Below, in pieces: positions 33,901 to 43,869 of a DNA stretch of 64,000 nt. The position numbers were made by a program, and so were the translations under genes. Origin of the DNA: Apostichopus japonicus (Eukaryota; Echinodermata; Holothuroidea; Aspidochirotida; Stichopodidae). Where the stretch lies: the NCBI RefSeq assembly GCF_037975245.1, contig NC_092580.1, positions 4,316,501 through 4,380,500 on the forward strand, given 5' to 3'. The number at the start of each line of letters is the position of its first letter. Position 1 is the first letter of the stretch. The notes under the pieces are model-generated. The model worked only from the letters and a program-made list of their open reading frames with translations. It made no database searches and had not been told where the DNA came from.

Positions 33901-36900
33901 TTGTGATTGTCACCATTCTCTCGTTTGCAATCAAGATTAATGAAAAATTTCAAGTCCAAATTGTTGACGAAATTCCTCTTGGGTAAATACATTTGGTAAC
34001 AATGAATTCCTTTTTTCCTCCCGACCAGTGGCGTAGGAAGGTACTTTTGAGTGGGGGGGCTGAAGACTGATGGCTGGCCTGGGGGAGGGGTCTAAGGGGA
34101 GGGGGTGTCCCCCTCCCCTTTTGAATTGTTTGCATTTCCAGGTGGCCTCAGATGCAATTTGGTGCAATATAGCACACTTCAACACTCACTCCATTTTGTA
34201 AACTTAATTTTGTATTTTCACCTGGCCTTAGATGCAATTTGGTGCTCCAAATGAGATTTTTTTCTCATTTGGAAATGAAAAAGGGGTTTTCTGACTTGCG
34301 GAGCGGGGGGGCGGAATGATACTTCCGCCCCTCCACATTTTTCACTGGGGGGGGGCTGGCGCCCCCCAGCCCCCCCGGTTCCTACGCCCTTGCTCCCGAC
34401 TGTCTACATATTTGAACGCTTTTGCACGAATGCAAAGTGGTCAAGTTATGATGTGATATTGGTAATGTAACTAACCAAATGATCCAATATTACGTAGATA
34501 TAAAGGCTTTTTGATTTCATATGCTGATTTATGGTCTCCCCAAGCATAGCTCATGTTCTGCTGCTGTTGTTGTATATATGTGTATGTGTGTCTATGTAAT
34601 TGTTCTGTTTCAGTCATATCTTTATGGATAAATGAGCTAGACAAAATAGAGTTCTTTCACTCACCAAAATCTACATATACAAAGTATAAAGTTATCATGT
34701 TTACAACATTCTCATAATTTGACTTATATGTTGACCGCATATGACCTTTGACCTCCACCACTTTAAATAGGTTTCTACTCAATATGGGACATCAACATGC
34801 CCAAGCATGAAAATCATAAAGCTTCTCTTATTGCGATATCGTGTCTACAATATTTCCATCGTTTATCTCTGGTGACCTCAGATGACCTATGGTTCCCCCC
34901 CCCCACCAAAAAAAAAAAAAAACAGCCACCGAGAACTCAATCTGGTGCATCTTGGTACAAAGTTTAATATTGAGTTATCGTGTTTACAAGCCGAGGCACC
35001 TATTAAACGTAGTCATGACACACAATGATTCATTTGGCTTTCAGCAACTTGATGAAATGCCAGGCAAGCAAACACAGTGGCAAAGAGTGATATCATTTCG
35101 GCAGAATCGCACGATCACAAAAGCTCAGCTGCTGAACATCTAGTTAAAACAAACATTTATAACAATGTGTCGTGTCTAATTACATCACGTATGCTCTGCG
35201 TGTACAAGATGTTTCGATTTGTGTCTCCTTTTAGACTGACCCGAATTGGCCAATGTTGCGATTTTAGCTCGTTATATGTACGGACAAATACAAAGACATG
35301 CAGTTGTAGCAGGAAACTAATCCCCACCTAAGAAAGTAAACATTCCTCTCGACCACGAAAATTAGAAATAATGTACCTTATATTACTTGCATTCATTGCG
35401 AGATAATGTTTTCTAATTCTTTTATTTCACCAGCTTCCCAACCCCGAAGTTACCTTCGCCGAGTCTGGCTGGTTCGTTAATGATTGATGCGTTCGCCATT
35501 GCGTTGGTGACGTACGCTATAGACATTAGTTTAGGAAAAACAATTGCAGATAAATATGACTACAAGATTGATGACAACCAGGTATTAATAGGTCGATGAT
35601 ATTATATATTAACAGCATTATCGGAGAACATGATCATTCAGGTGTACCGGTGTACACGTCATTATTACATGTATAGTTGGACGTAAACTGTAGGGTAAAT
35701 ATCCGAGAGAAAAAAATAAGGGTAGCCTAATATGCAAAGGAAAATACATTTCCATTAACAAATGATATATATAATATTGTTAAATATTAAATTGTTGATT
35801 TCCTATTCACTAAATTTACAGGAGATGCTTGCATCGGGCGTAGCAAATACTATCTCAGCACCTTTTCTCTGCTACATTTCTGGTCCATCGCTAGCAAGAA
35901 TTTGGATTGTGGATAGGGCCGGAGGAACAACTCAGGTAAGCCCTCCAGGAGAACATTACAACAAGGAGCTGCTACTCCAACTGTTCAGAGTAGCAGCTCC
36001 CTGCTTACACTTGATTTACACGTTACCTACATGATATATGTGTACTGGCAGTTAAGTAAGTTTGTCGGAGGCCTTTAGTTTACCTAAAAAAGGACCGTTC
36101 GTTAACACAAAATAGTTGATCATTGCACGCTGATAAATTGTTTAGTGTTCGACTATGGGCAACGAAAGTCTTTATCGAAAACTAGGTTACGTCTTTTCCC
36201 GTCCTAACTCGGGCAGTGTGTGGCTGATTTAATGGTTCCTGCTCATATTACTATCAAATCTAGTGTTATTGAAACTAAGATACGTTCAATTTCTTTCTGG
36301 CTGTAGCTCACCAGTGCTATCAACTGTGTCCTAGTTCTCTTAATGATGCTCTTCTTGGGTCAGCTCTTGGAACCATTACCTCTCGTAAGTACTGTGAACA
36401 TTAACTAACCTGTCCCCACACCCCCCCCCACATCTTCCATAAAGCACCTTTTTTGAACAGCTCCCTCTCATAATCGCATGAAGCATTTTAATGCTGCTTA
36501 GGGCGTGTGAACGAAGGCTTTAATATGAGTGATGTGTGTTCTGTACATATGGCGAAGTCAACTAGAGCGAACAAATTATTATGACTGCTTATATCTACTG
36601 TAAACACCCAGTGCGTTGAAATGTTACTGTTCGTGATGAACTTATAGAAGTAAGGTACTTTGTTGCCTACTTTGCCACTCAGTGCAATGACTAGGAAACC
36701 TTTGGAAAAATTCCTTTTTGTACCAATTTTACTCAAATTTACGTTTTACATATTTCTCTTTGAAGAGGGGTTTGCTGTCATTTCATTGACTGTTTTTTAT
36801 TGCTGTCTAAAAATAAAATACAAAAAGCGCCCCCCCCCCCACTTTGGAAAATGCTCCTTTAATTGTGCAAGTATTACCATGTCAACAGGTTTTGTTTTTC

Positions 36901-39900
36901 TCTTCTCCAACAGGCCGTGTTAGCAATCTTGCTCATCTTTTCATTAAAAGGAATGCTGTGGCAAGTTCGATTTCTCCCAGACGTCTTCAAGCAATCGAAG
37001 TGGGATTTTGTAAGCACATAATGTTAAACATTGCTCATCAAGCCGTGACAGATTCGAAGTCATTTTGAATAACGGTTGCAGGTCGTTCAAGAATCCAGAT
37101 TTATCGTTTAAGTGATTTAACCTGTTACAGTGCAATGACTACGATAATACTGCATCATGAAGTATACATAAAAGTTGAGTATCTTCATGTGTTGCCCAGT
37201 AATTTAATCACTGGTGGTACCTGGTTGGGGTGTGGTGGGTGGGAAAGTGGCATGCTTTAAGCCTAAGCCTTATGATGCACAAAGAATCGCCTCGTCTTGA
37301 AGAAAAAAATGCAATGATTCGTCATTTTTATTTTTTCGTTACTGTTTCATTTCTTGCTAACATTGGCGATCTTACTCTAGGCTTACTCTTAGCGCAGACG
37401 TACGTAATTACGTTAGGCCTATAGATTTCGTAATACATGGTAGCATATACGCCCATTAAAAGCCCCATTGACTTTCACACTAAATCACAAAAGTAATGTG
37501 GTCACTAAATCTAGATAGAAGTTTTCACTAGCTAAACGCTACCCATCACCGGATAGCTGACAAGTTGGCCTTTCATGGCACCATCAATGTTCCGTATCAT
37601 GACCGCGCAGATTTTTGCTATCCGAGCCGGAAGTTTTCGTCACTTGTAAACAGACCTCTTCACTCAGTAGTAAACAATTTTCCTACGCTGCTCCTGGGAG
37701 GCCTAAAGGGGTCTAAAATTGTCTCAATTGACCCAATTTTCTCACCACATGTACTTCCATTCATGCTCTTCAACATGCAAGCAATTAAAAAACTAGATCA
37801 TGATTGATAACAGGTCAAAAAAGATGTTCTTCTGCTGCTTTTTGGCACTTTTCCTGAAGAAGAACAATCGATCGATATAGACTCTAATAGGAGTATGCCA
37901 CCATATATACTGCACTTTTTGACCCTTCACCTATGACCACTGCGCAAACATTCACTTTCTAGTACATTTATATGGAACGCCGAAACGAAACACAAAAATG
38001 CTTATGATTACAACAACCACGCCGAAAGTTAAAGCTTGTAATATACTGCACGTTATCATTGGTCAGGTTTTTCTGTAATTAATTGCATTATAACAATGAA
38101 TTCCATCACTAATTTATCAATTTTAGCCCCCATTTGCCTTAACTAGTATAATGCATGTCAAATTGTCAATAAACCTCATTGTAAAGTTCAAGTTTGATGT
38201 CACCGCATGTCTTTTGTTTTACAGTCTTACAGAAGTCTTTTCTATTGTCTTTGAATGTGTGTTTAGATGGTATGGTTGTTCACAGTACTAACGGTGGTAT
38301 TTCTCGGTGTGGCTATTGGTCTCTTCGCTTCTCTGGGATTTTCCCTCATTCTCGTCGCCATTAGACTGCAGTTACCCTCCTTTAGAGAAGAAGGAAAGAT
38401 CGAGGGCTCTGAACTCTTCTTGGACAGCAAAGGATTTGAGGTAGATTTTTCCTGAGAAATTCTCAAAATACTAATATCAAGAAGATTACTTTTAATTTGC
38501 CATACACAAGTTACCCCAACACCCCATTGTTTCGCTTGTAGTTTCAGTATTAATAATAATCCAAAATATACCATCTTTCACATAGAAAGTTCTCCCTGTG
38601 TCCTGAACGTTCATCTTACGTTGGGTTTTATAATGAGTATACATACATATATTCTTTTAAGTGATTCCATATGCGGTCGGCTTTTTCATATTTATGTTAC
38701 ATTTTCCTCCTATGAATCATCAACAGGTTAAGGTTAATCCAAAATATACCATCTTTCATATGGAAAGTTCTCTCTGTTTCGTGAATGCTGTTCAGTTTAG
38801 GAAGAAGCTCATGGCGGTGAGTGGTGTCGAAGCTATCCGGGGAAGTGCGAAGAAGGTTAGTTGATGCTTCTTTCCATATATTATATAACCTTGCAACACA
38901 GTCTGATAGTTAATGCATGTTGTAGATGGGACAAATAATACGTCGATCATCATATAAATGCAAAAACAGCAGGACATGGGTGCCGTGAGAAATTAATTGT
39001 ATACAAACATATTTAGTAAATGTAATGAGACGGCCGGTTAAAGTAACAATTTGGAATAGTATGTGGTAAACCACTACGAAAATACTTTCATGTTTGATCA
39101 ACCAGCTATATTTACTGCAAATTTAATATGAAACTGGTATTTCCAGATCAACTCAGTTTTACGTGAACATATCCACACGTATATATGTGTGAGCTTATAG
39201 ATTGGTGTATCTATATTTTTCGACCGGTACTTAACGACGTCACGCGCAGGTATAACAAGGAACATGCATGGTTAAACACTATCGATTCATATCAAAGCAC
39301 ATTTCCACTCAGCTGAATAAAATGTCATTTAAGCGTACATTTATGAAATGCTGCTCACCAACCAGGGGTTGCGGTTCAATGCGCATGTGTATGGTTGGGG
39401 GCGGGGTGGCGAAGGTAGGGTATTGAATGGGGACACAAAGCCAAGTTCACGAGGTGCAGTCGAACATGTGACTTTTGTATGACAAAATGGATCCTTTGTG
39501 CACTCTACATACCACAAATTTCAGGCCCACTTTTTGTTATCCCTACATAAAGGCACTTTTTAATTACATATTTCTTATATTCTCAAACAAAATGGCACTA
39601 TCCGCCCTGATCGCGCACAATGATAATTGTATCAATAAAACATATTCGTGCTAAATATCATAAGTACAAGAATTATGCTTCATTTCATCATAGTTCATCT
39701 TTTTCATTATCACCTCGTATACTCTTCTGGCAATGATGAGGTATCTAGTAAATATAAATGTCATTCGATCTGTCCAATCCGTTCGTAGGGAAAGAGTCCC
39801 GTTAAAGCATCACGTTTGAAATATGGTGCAGTCTGCAGCATAACGCACAACGCCTTTATAAATGAGTTTTCAGAGGACACAACAATTGATCCATGCAATT

Positions 39901-42900
39901 GGAATTTCTATTCTTGATTTCTTCTGGTATATATTTCAAGGCCATCAAATATCTTATCGGAATAAGAAAAGAAAAAAACATCCAACCTTACTTATTTCGG
40001 AAAAGATCCACCAACGCACTATACCGTTCTAAGGGTAGTTGCTTCGTTGATAAGAAAGAAATTTCGAAAAAACTTGATAATAACTACGGTACTTTTAATG
40101 GCCATAAAATAGCAAAATTAAATTGTCTGGAAAATAAAATAGAAAAATAAAACATAATGCTTTTATTCTCATCGCAGGATTCAGAATTGAAACTCGAAAT
40201 TGAAGAAGAGTATGCGGTGAATACATCACGTAGCTTTTAACTTTCATGCATGACTCCTCGCAATTCTAAACCCGAGCGTATATGATTGCTATGCAACCAT
40301 GCCTTTTTCTTTTATTTCAAATAAAATGGAAAGCACCTTTTGTTGTATATCTTACATACAATCATTAGAGCATATAATCATTATTATAAAACCTTCATAA
40401 ACAAATCTTCTGCCAATCTATTTCATTGCAAGTAAACACCAATTTAGGTAAAAAACAACAACAAATCGGTGATTTTAAGTATTTTGTCTCGTCTTTATAA
40501 GAATAGGCAACGTTTTTTTTGGCATATGAATTGCATCCTGCACGTTTACCACTTACGTAAGTTTTTGAAACAATGTAGGTTTCTTATCTTTCAAGATTAA
40601 GGATTGGGGTAGTGGTGGTGAGTGATATGTTGTACACTCAGCGTGACATGATACTGCTATACAGGGACGGCCTACTCTCTCCAGACTCCTAAAGTTTTTT
40701 GGAGGCAGTTCATTAAAAGTGACTATTCTGAGATTAATTCTTAAAAAAACATTCATAATTCATGTCATGTGATGAGGAACATTACGTTATGTTATGACGG
40801 AGAAACTCCCAGTCACATTGTCATGCTTGAGGTAGTGTATGGACCATCATTTCCAAATGACGTTTATCAATCAACTACTATTGCCTTTGTATGTGTGTAA
40901 TGAATTCTTGTTGACACAAGTAACGTGTCGAACCGGATGTCAAGTTATTTCATTGTAAACTGAACTTGCACTGCTATATATATGCAACCCTTAATTTGTT
41001 GTGCATTCTTTTCCCACACCAACAAAATTATGCATAGTAAATTTCAAGTCCATGCACAGTGATGTATAAACTCTTCTGCCCTGGCTAATTCTCACTCCCG
41101 CCTAAGTGTTGTTCAATATATACACAAAGAACAGGGCACACTGCTAAGTATGTGCACAGGGATTCTTTTAGAAATTACCTAAACAAGTCAATAGTATTTT
41201 ATTGTGTGAAAATTTATCCTTCAAATTAAAAAAACAATGTCTTTGCTTTCACAGCTTGCTTCTTACACCCATCAATATCCATCAACAACAAAAAACACAT
41301 AATACATTTACGCACTATATGATGTCTTGCGTACATGCTCTAATTCCTCTCCACTGACTGCATGATCCAAACTGTGTAATCGCTGTTTGCTCAAAGAAAC
41401 GGAGCACAGCTAGGTAGGAATAGCCTACAGTTGAAAATGCATCTATCATGATCGCCAAGGACTCTTTTAGAATATTACTAAACAGTTTAGTTTAGTTTGC
41501 GTAAAGTAAGCCTTCAAATTCGAAAACATATTTGCTTTTACTGCTTCCTTCTTATCTTTGCATAGATCCATCAACACAAAAACACATACTAAATTTACTC
41601 CGCTTGTCTATACACTTAAATTTTCCAACATTATCTTTCAATTTGATGTAAGACTTCAATACAACGTACGATGCACTTTCTATCAGCATTCTGCGATTAA
41701 CACCAACTATGATGATTATGCAATATATCATAAAGAGAATACAAGATTGTATTTGCTTGTCAATTATAGGACCCGGGACAGTGCGAAGTTCAGGAGAGCC
41801 TGCCGTTGTTGATACATCATAATCGTTCAGTATTAGCGGGCAATATTGCTCAATTAGCATATTTTCTTTATATAATGATAATATATGCAGCTACACTGTG
41901 TACAGAATTCAACACTATAATAATCTATTCTTCAGCATTCACGGACAAATTATATATGTATTGTTTCTCGTGCCAGTTGCAACCTCGATTGTCGTAGTAG
42001 GGTTTTAGAACTCAAACAGTTCTCGGTGCTTGAGTATATACTGCAAACATGACAAGTTTAAATATGTGGGGAAATAGTATTTGAAGTATAGTAATATAAT
42101 TGTAGTACTCTTTTACTTTTGTTGTAATCAACATTGTACCAGAAAGTATGCCAGACAGTCAAGGTAAACATACTTACTCATACTTAAACTTCGAGAAATA
42201 TTTTACAACCACACTAAAAAGCATTTGCTTCCTCTCTCTCTCTCTTATCCATTTGATTCCCTGCTTTGGCACTCTGGTCAAAGGTGTGTGGGTGTATGTG
42301 TGTGAATGTGAATGTAAATTGAATAACTTGTTAGCATCTTTTAGCACGCTAAAACTTAATAACCTATAAAGTACTTATGCTCGTGATCTGGATATATTAT
42401 GGATGATCGAGGGCAATTATGTGAATTATTTAATTTTGGTTATTTCTTTTATTATGTTTGTTTAGCTTATGACCAATGAAGAAGCAACGCAGACACCGGA
42501 TAAGCAAGCAGGAGAGAGCGAGGACGATACCCCTGATGGTATTGCTACAGTGGAGAATGGGAACCCACCAACGAAAGGGGATGTAGACTCGAACAGCAAT
42601 GAGATGGCGAGTTCATCATCTAAAGAGGAAGGCAATCATCTAGGAGAGGGAAGAGGAAAGGTCATTATCATCAACTGCTCTAGCTTCAACTTTGTTGACC
42701 TGGATGGATCGAGGCTGCTTGCTTCTATCATCAAAGAATGCAAGACCAAAGGAGTCAGAGTCATGCTTGCAGCTTGCACAGGTAAGACTACATGACATTC
42801 TTATATATCGCCCCCTCCCCATCATTGTCGGCAATAGAGGGCAGATTGTGGACAATAACTTTATTCAACCTGTTTAAGTTAACTTCGCTTACGGTTATAT

Positions 42901-43372
42901 AAAATCGAGTATGATGCCAACTCAATAATCAAAATGCCAGTTAAAAATGTCAAAGCATATGAAACAGATTTATAGCCATGTAAGGGTCTACAAAAACTAT
43001 TTATTGAACAGTCTTTCACAGCGATGACACATCAAGTATACAATTTGTGATGAATAATTGAACCTCTAGCGTATAACATTATTTGGTAACTCAAATATAT
43101 AATAACTCAATATATACAACACAGCGTTAGAATACCGGTATATGTCAACTTCGGTATAACAACAGGTTCAATAATGAATGGTTATACCAGGGAGTTGTTA
43201 TGGTTATACCAAGATTCATGAAAGCGACTGCCTTGACTCTTTACATATAGGAAGTGTCCACAACACGTTGATGAACAGCGGCCAGTTTGATGACGTAACG
43301 GATGTGTTTTACCCTACGCTACTGGACGCCTACACTTCACCGCAGGAGGAGGAGGGGGAGGAGGAGGAGTAA
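27667..43372 (+). CDS. SLC26-family anion transporter, prestin(SLC26A5)-like, copy 1, complete
   Basis: Seen: 15 coding exons joining in phase to 742 codons including TAA: 27632-27919 (ATG 27667), 28522-28632, 30335-30579, 32504-32668, 33243-33395, 33900-33982, 35434-35581, 35822-35935, 36307-36384, 36914-37009, 38267-38440, 38727-38855, 40178-40216, 42466-42781, 43251-43372. Residues about 60-510 form the SLC26 membrane domain (LGDVLAGLTIGVVNIPQG in TM1, SLAR at 409-412 in TM10); 541-583 and about 660-730 form a STAS domain split by an acidic, disordered intervening sequence; the tail is EEEGEEEE. Length equals typical prestin/SLC26A6 (about 740). Known: the family carries Cl-, HCO3-, sulfate or oxalate; mammalian SLC26A5 is a motor protein. 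Odd: GSCHHQSWG (114-122) replaces the usual GTSRHIS-type motif. Subfamily by synteny with DNAJC2 is inferred; substrate unknown. A paralogue follows at 54439. Confidence 0.94.
28160..28470. repeat. Interspersed repeat in SLC26 copy 1 intron 1 (GCCTTGCCCAAGGACACAAC motif)
   Basis: GC-richer insert with ggtcattggtaacttgtcac, gtgcagccaca, tacaagttacctt and gccttgcccaaggacacaac. The last motif is one I associate with dispersed repeats of aquatic animals; the assignment is from memory and unverified. Ends about 50 bases before exon 2. Confidence 0.5.
28522..28632 (+). CDS. SLC26 copy 1, exon 2 (TM1-TM2, SLC26 signature region)
   Basis: Encodes GMAFAALTLLPPVFGLYVSF then FPVIFYVLMGSCHHQSW. PPVFGLY matches the SLC26 signature; its end GSCHH departs from the usual [GT]-S-[RK]. 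Confidence 0.95.
28720..30310 (+). other. Intron 2 of SLC26 copy 1, nothing recognised
   Basis: About 1.7 kb of AT-rich sequence without repeat or gene signal that I can name. Confidence 0.5.
30335..30579 (+). CDS. SLC26 copy 1, exon 3 (TM3, extracellular loop, TM4 start)
   Basis: Encodes GGFGVTAIMSGDAVSRIL, a Ser/Thr/Pro/Asp-rich loop containing the sequon NNS and two cysteine-poor stretches, then VDVAITITMLAGIMQ. Phase 1 in, 0 out. Loop length differs from copy 2 by 11 residues. Confidence 0.94.
30600..32490 (+). other. Intron 3 of SLC26 copy 1, nothing recognised
   Basis: 1.9 kb AT-rich sequence; no repeat, conserved block or open frame that looks coding. Confidence 0.5.
32504..32668 (+). 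CDS. SLC26 copy 1, exon 4 (TM4-TM5)
   Basis: Encodes VIMGLLRLGFVSVYLSKSFI, QALTTGAACHVITSQVPRAL and GITIDRFGGPFSIVW; matches the family segment LGFV..YLS.....GFTTAAA.HV.TSQ, with QALTTGAA in place of RGFTTAAA. 165 bases, same as copy 2. Confidence 0.95.
33243..33395 (+). CDS. SLC26 copy 1, exon 5 (TM6-TM7)
   Basis: Encodes TWVEIFKNIPNINWATFIVS and ends KLPVPIPMDMIV, the conserved KLP.PIP element before TM7. 153 bases, same as copy 2. Confidence 0.95.
33900..33982 (+). CDS. SLC26 copy 1, exon 6
   Basis: 83 bases coding VVIVTILSFAIKINEKFQVQ and IVDEIPLG, matching the family V-G-x-(I/L)-P-x-G loop. Ends phase 2, same length as copy 2. Confidence 0.93.
34026..34392. mobile_element. hAT-type non-autonomous transposon with perfect 8-bp target duplication, in SLC26 copy 1 intron 6
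   Basis: Ends cagtggcgtaggaa / ttcctacgcccttg, flanked by identical ctcccgac at 34018-34025 and 34393-34400. 367 bases, with long G/C runs near both ends; inserted about 44 bases after the exon 6 donor. Confidence 0.95.
34400..35420 (+). other. Rest of intron 6 of SLC26 copy 1, nothing recognised
   Basis: AT-rich; a poly-C/poly-A stretch near 34895-34921. No repeat or gene signal named. Confidence 0.45.
35434..35581 (+). CDS. SLC26 copy 1, exon 7 (TM8)
   Basis: Encodes FPTPKLPSPSLAGSLMIDAF, then AIALVTYAIDISLGKTIA and DKYDYKIDDNQ; matches the family A.A.VG...(A)ISL.K..A..H.Y..D.NQ. Has Asp367 before ISLGK. 148 bases as in copy 2. Confidence 0.95.
35822..35935 (+). CDS. SLC26 copy 1, exon 8 (TM9-TM10, anion site)
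   Basis: Encodes EMLASGVANTISAPFLCYIS then GPSLARIWIVDRAGGTTQ. Aligned without gaps to prestin, SLAR (409-412) takes the place of SLSR, so Arg412 corresponds to prestin Arg399 and Ala411 to Ser398. Confidence 0.95.
36307..36384 (+). CDS. SLC26 copy 1, exon 9 (TM11)
   Basis: Encodes LTSAINCVLVLLMMLFLGQL and LEPLPL, equivalent to the LAG..A.....V.L..G..FE.LP segment. 78 bases as in copy 2. Confidence 0.94.
36400..36905 (+). other. Intron 9 of SLC26 copy 1, nothing recognised
   Basis: AT-rich with two poly-C runs (36420, 36831). Confidence 0.5.
36914..37009 (+). CDS. SLC26 copy 1, exon 10 (TM12)
   Basis: Encodes AVLAILLIFSLKGMLWQVRF then LPDVFKQSKWDF, matching the family AVL.AI.I..LKGM..Q. 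96 bases as in copy 2. Confidence 0.95.
37447..37905 (+). repeat. Dispersed repeat, copy 2, in SLC26 copy 1 intron 10
   Basis: Second copy of 17586-18138, same orientation, roughly 80 to 85 percent similar by eye. Confidence 0.85.
38267..38440 (+). CDS. SLC26 copy 1, exon 11 (TM13-TM14 and link to STAS)
   Basis: Encodes MVWLFTVLTVVFLGVAIGLF, ASLGFSLILVAIRLQLPSF and a Glu-rich linker ending DSKGFE. Matches the family (W)..TF....FLG...GL........ Confidence 0.94.
38541..38615 (+). pseudogene. Decayed partial duplicate of exon 12
   Basis: aatccaaaatataccatctt(t) and gaaagttctc recur about 185 bases upstream of the real exon 12, together with a tttcag acceptor-like site. In the exon-12 frame it has TAA at the second codon, so it is not usable. 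Confidence 0.8.
38727..38855 (+). CDS. SLC26 copy 1, exon 12 (first half of STAS domain)
   Basis: Encodes VKVNPKYTIFHMESSLCFVN then AVQFRKKLMAVSGVEAIRGS; equals the (I)..F.(I)...L.(Y/F).N...F...L STAS start. Confidence 0.93.
39100..40165 (+). other. Intron 12 of SLC26 copy 1, one Lys-rich open frame of doubtful meaning
   Basis: Contains an 85-codon plus frame at 39893-40150 (Lys/Asn/Ile rich, no motif, no splice logic). Otherwise no feature. Confidence 0.4.
40178..40216 (+). CDS. SLC26 copy 1, exon 13 (39-base micro-exon in the STAS intervening sequence)
   Basis: Phase-0 exon coding DSELKLEIEEEYA between cgcag and gtgaat. Supported by phase, splice signals and its acidic content fitting the intervening sequence; removing it would keep the frame, so it could be alternatively spliced. 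Confidence 0.7.
40300..42400 (+). repeat. Intron 13 of SLC26 copy 1 with a repeated AT-rich block
   Basis: A block with ccatcaacaacaaaaaacac, caaattaaaaaa..gcttt, and aaagaaacggagcacagct at about 41150-41420 recurs at about 41440-41610 and again downstream of the gene at 43620-43830 (ccatcaacac, acacataatacatttacg, aaagaaactgagcatacagct). Confidence 0.65.
42466..42781 (+). CDS. SLC26 copy 1, exon 14 (acidic intervening sequence, core of STAS)
   Basis: Encodes LMTNEEATQTPDKQAGESED, a Ser/Asn/Glu-rich stretch of about 60 residues and the STAS core GKVIIINCSSFNFVDLDGSR then LLASIIKECKTKGVRVMLAA. Phase 0 in, 1 out. Confidence 0.94.
43251..43372 (+). CDS. SLC26 copy 1, exon 15 (end of STAS, stop)
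   Basis: Encodes GSVHNTLMNSGQFDDVTDVF, YPTLLDAYTSPQ and the tail EEEGEEEE followed by TAA at 43370-43372. An AATAAA lies far downstream at 44809; nearer candidates were not convincing. Confidence 0.92.
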
Positions 43373-43619
43373 CTCGAGCAGGAATGTGTTAAGATGGCTA
43401 TGCAACAGTTTCACTAAGCATATATCAATCAGTTTACTCAAAATGTAAGGGATGGCTAATCATTTACTCACACGTTCGGTCTTCAGATTCAATTGTTTGT
43501 TGATGTTGTTGTTCTTCTTCTCTATCATCACATGGTACATTATGAACCAACGTTGGTAAAACATGATGCATTGATCTTATAGGGTTGACACCGTCATGGT
43601 CATACTCAGTATGTGCACA

Positions 43620-43860
43620 CACCTGAACATGGATGATTAGAAATTGTCTTCGCTTCCACTGGTTCCTTCCTATACCTTTACACATATCCATCAACACATA
43701 ATACATTTACGTACCCTACGACATCTTTCTTACACGATGAGTTTATTCCTATACCCCAATCGCTGGTTCCACCTCTGGAATGGATGCTCTATACAAAGAA
43801 ACTGAGCATACAGCTCAATATGTACAGATCTCAGGATTGACACCGTCATGGTCACATTTT
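43620..43860. repeat. Third copy of the intron-13 AT-rich block
   Basis: See the block at 41150-41610; also ttgacaccgtcatggtca occurs twice here (43584-region and 43838-region). Confidence 0.6.
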
Positions 43861-43869
43861 ACGAGAAAA

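Noticed and set aside
39893-40150. 85-codon Lys-rich plus frame in SLC26 copy 1 intron 12
   Set aside because: No motif and no usable splice sites joining it to exons 12 or 13; adding it would break the STAS domain.
42148-42369. 73-codon plus frame before SLC26 exon 14
   Set aside because: No family similarity; exon 14 has its own clear acceptor at 42464-42465.
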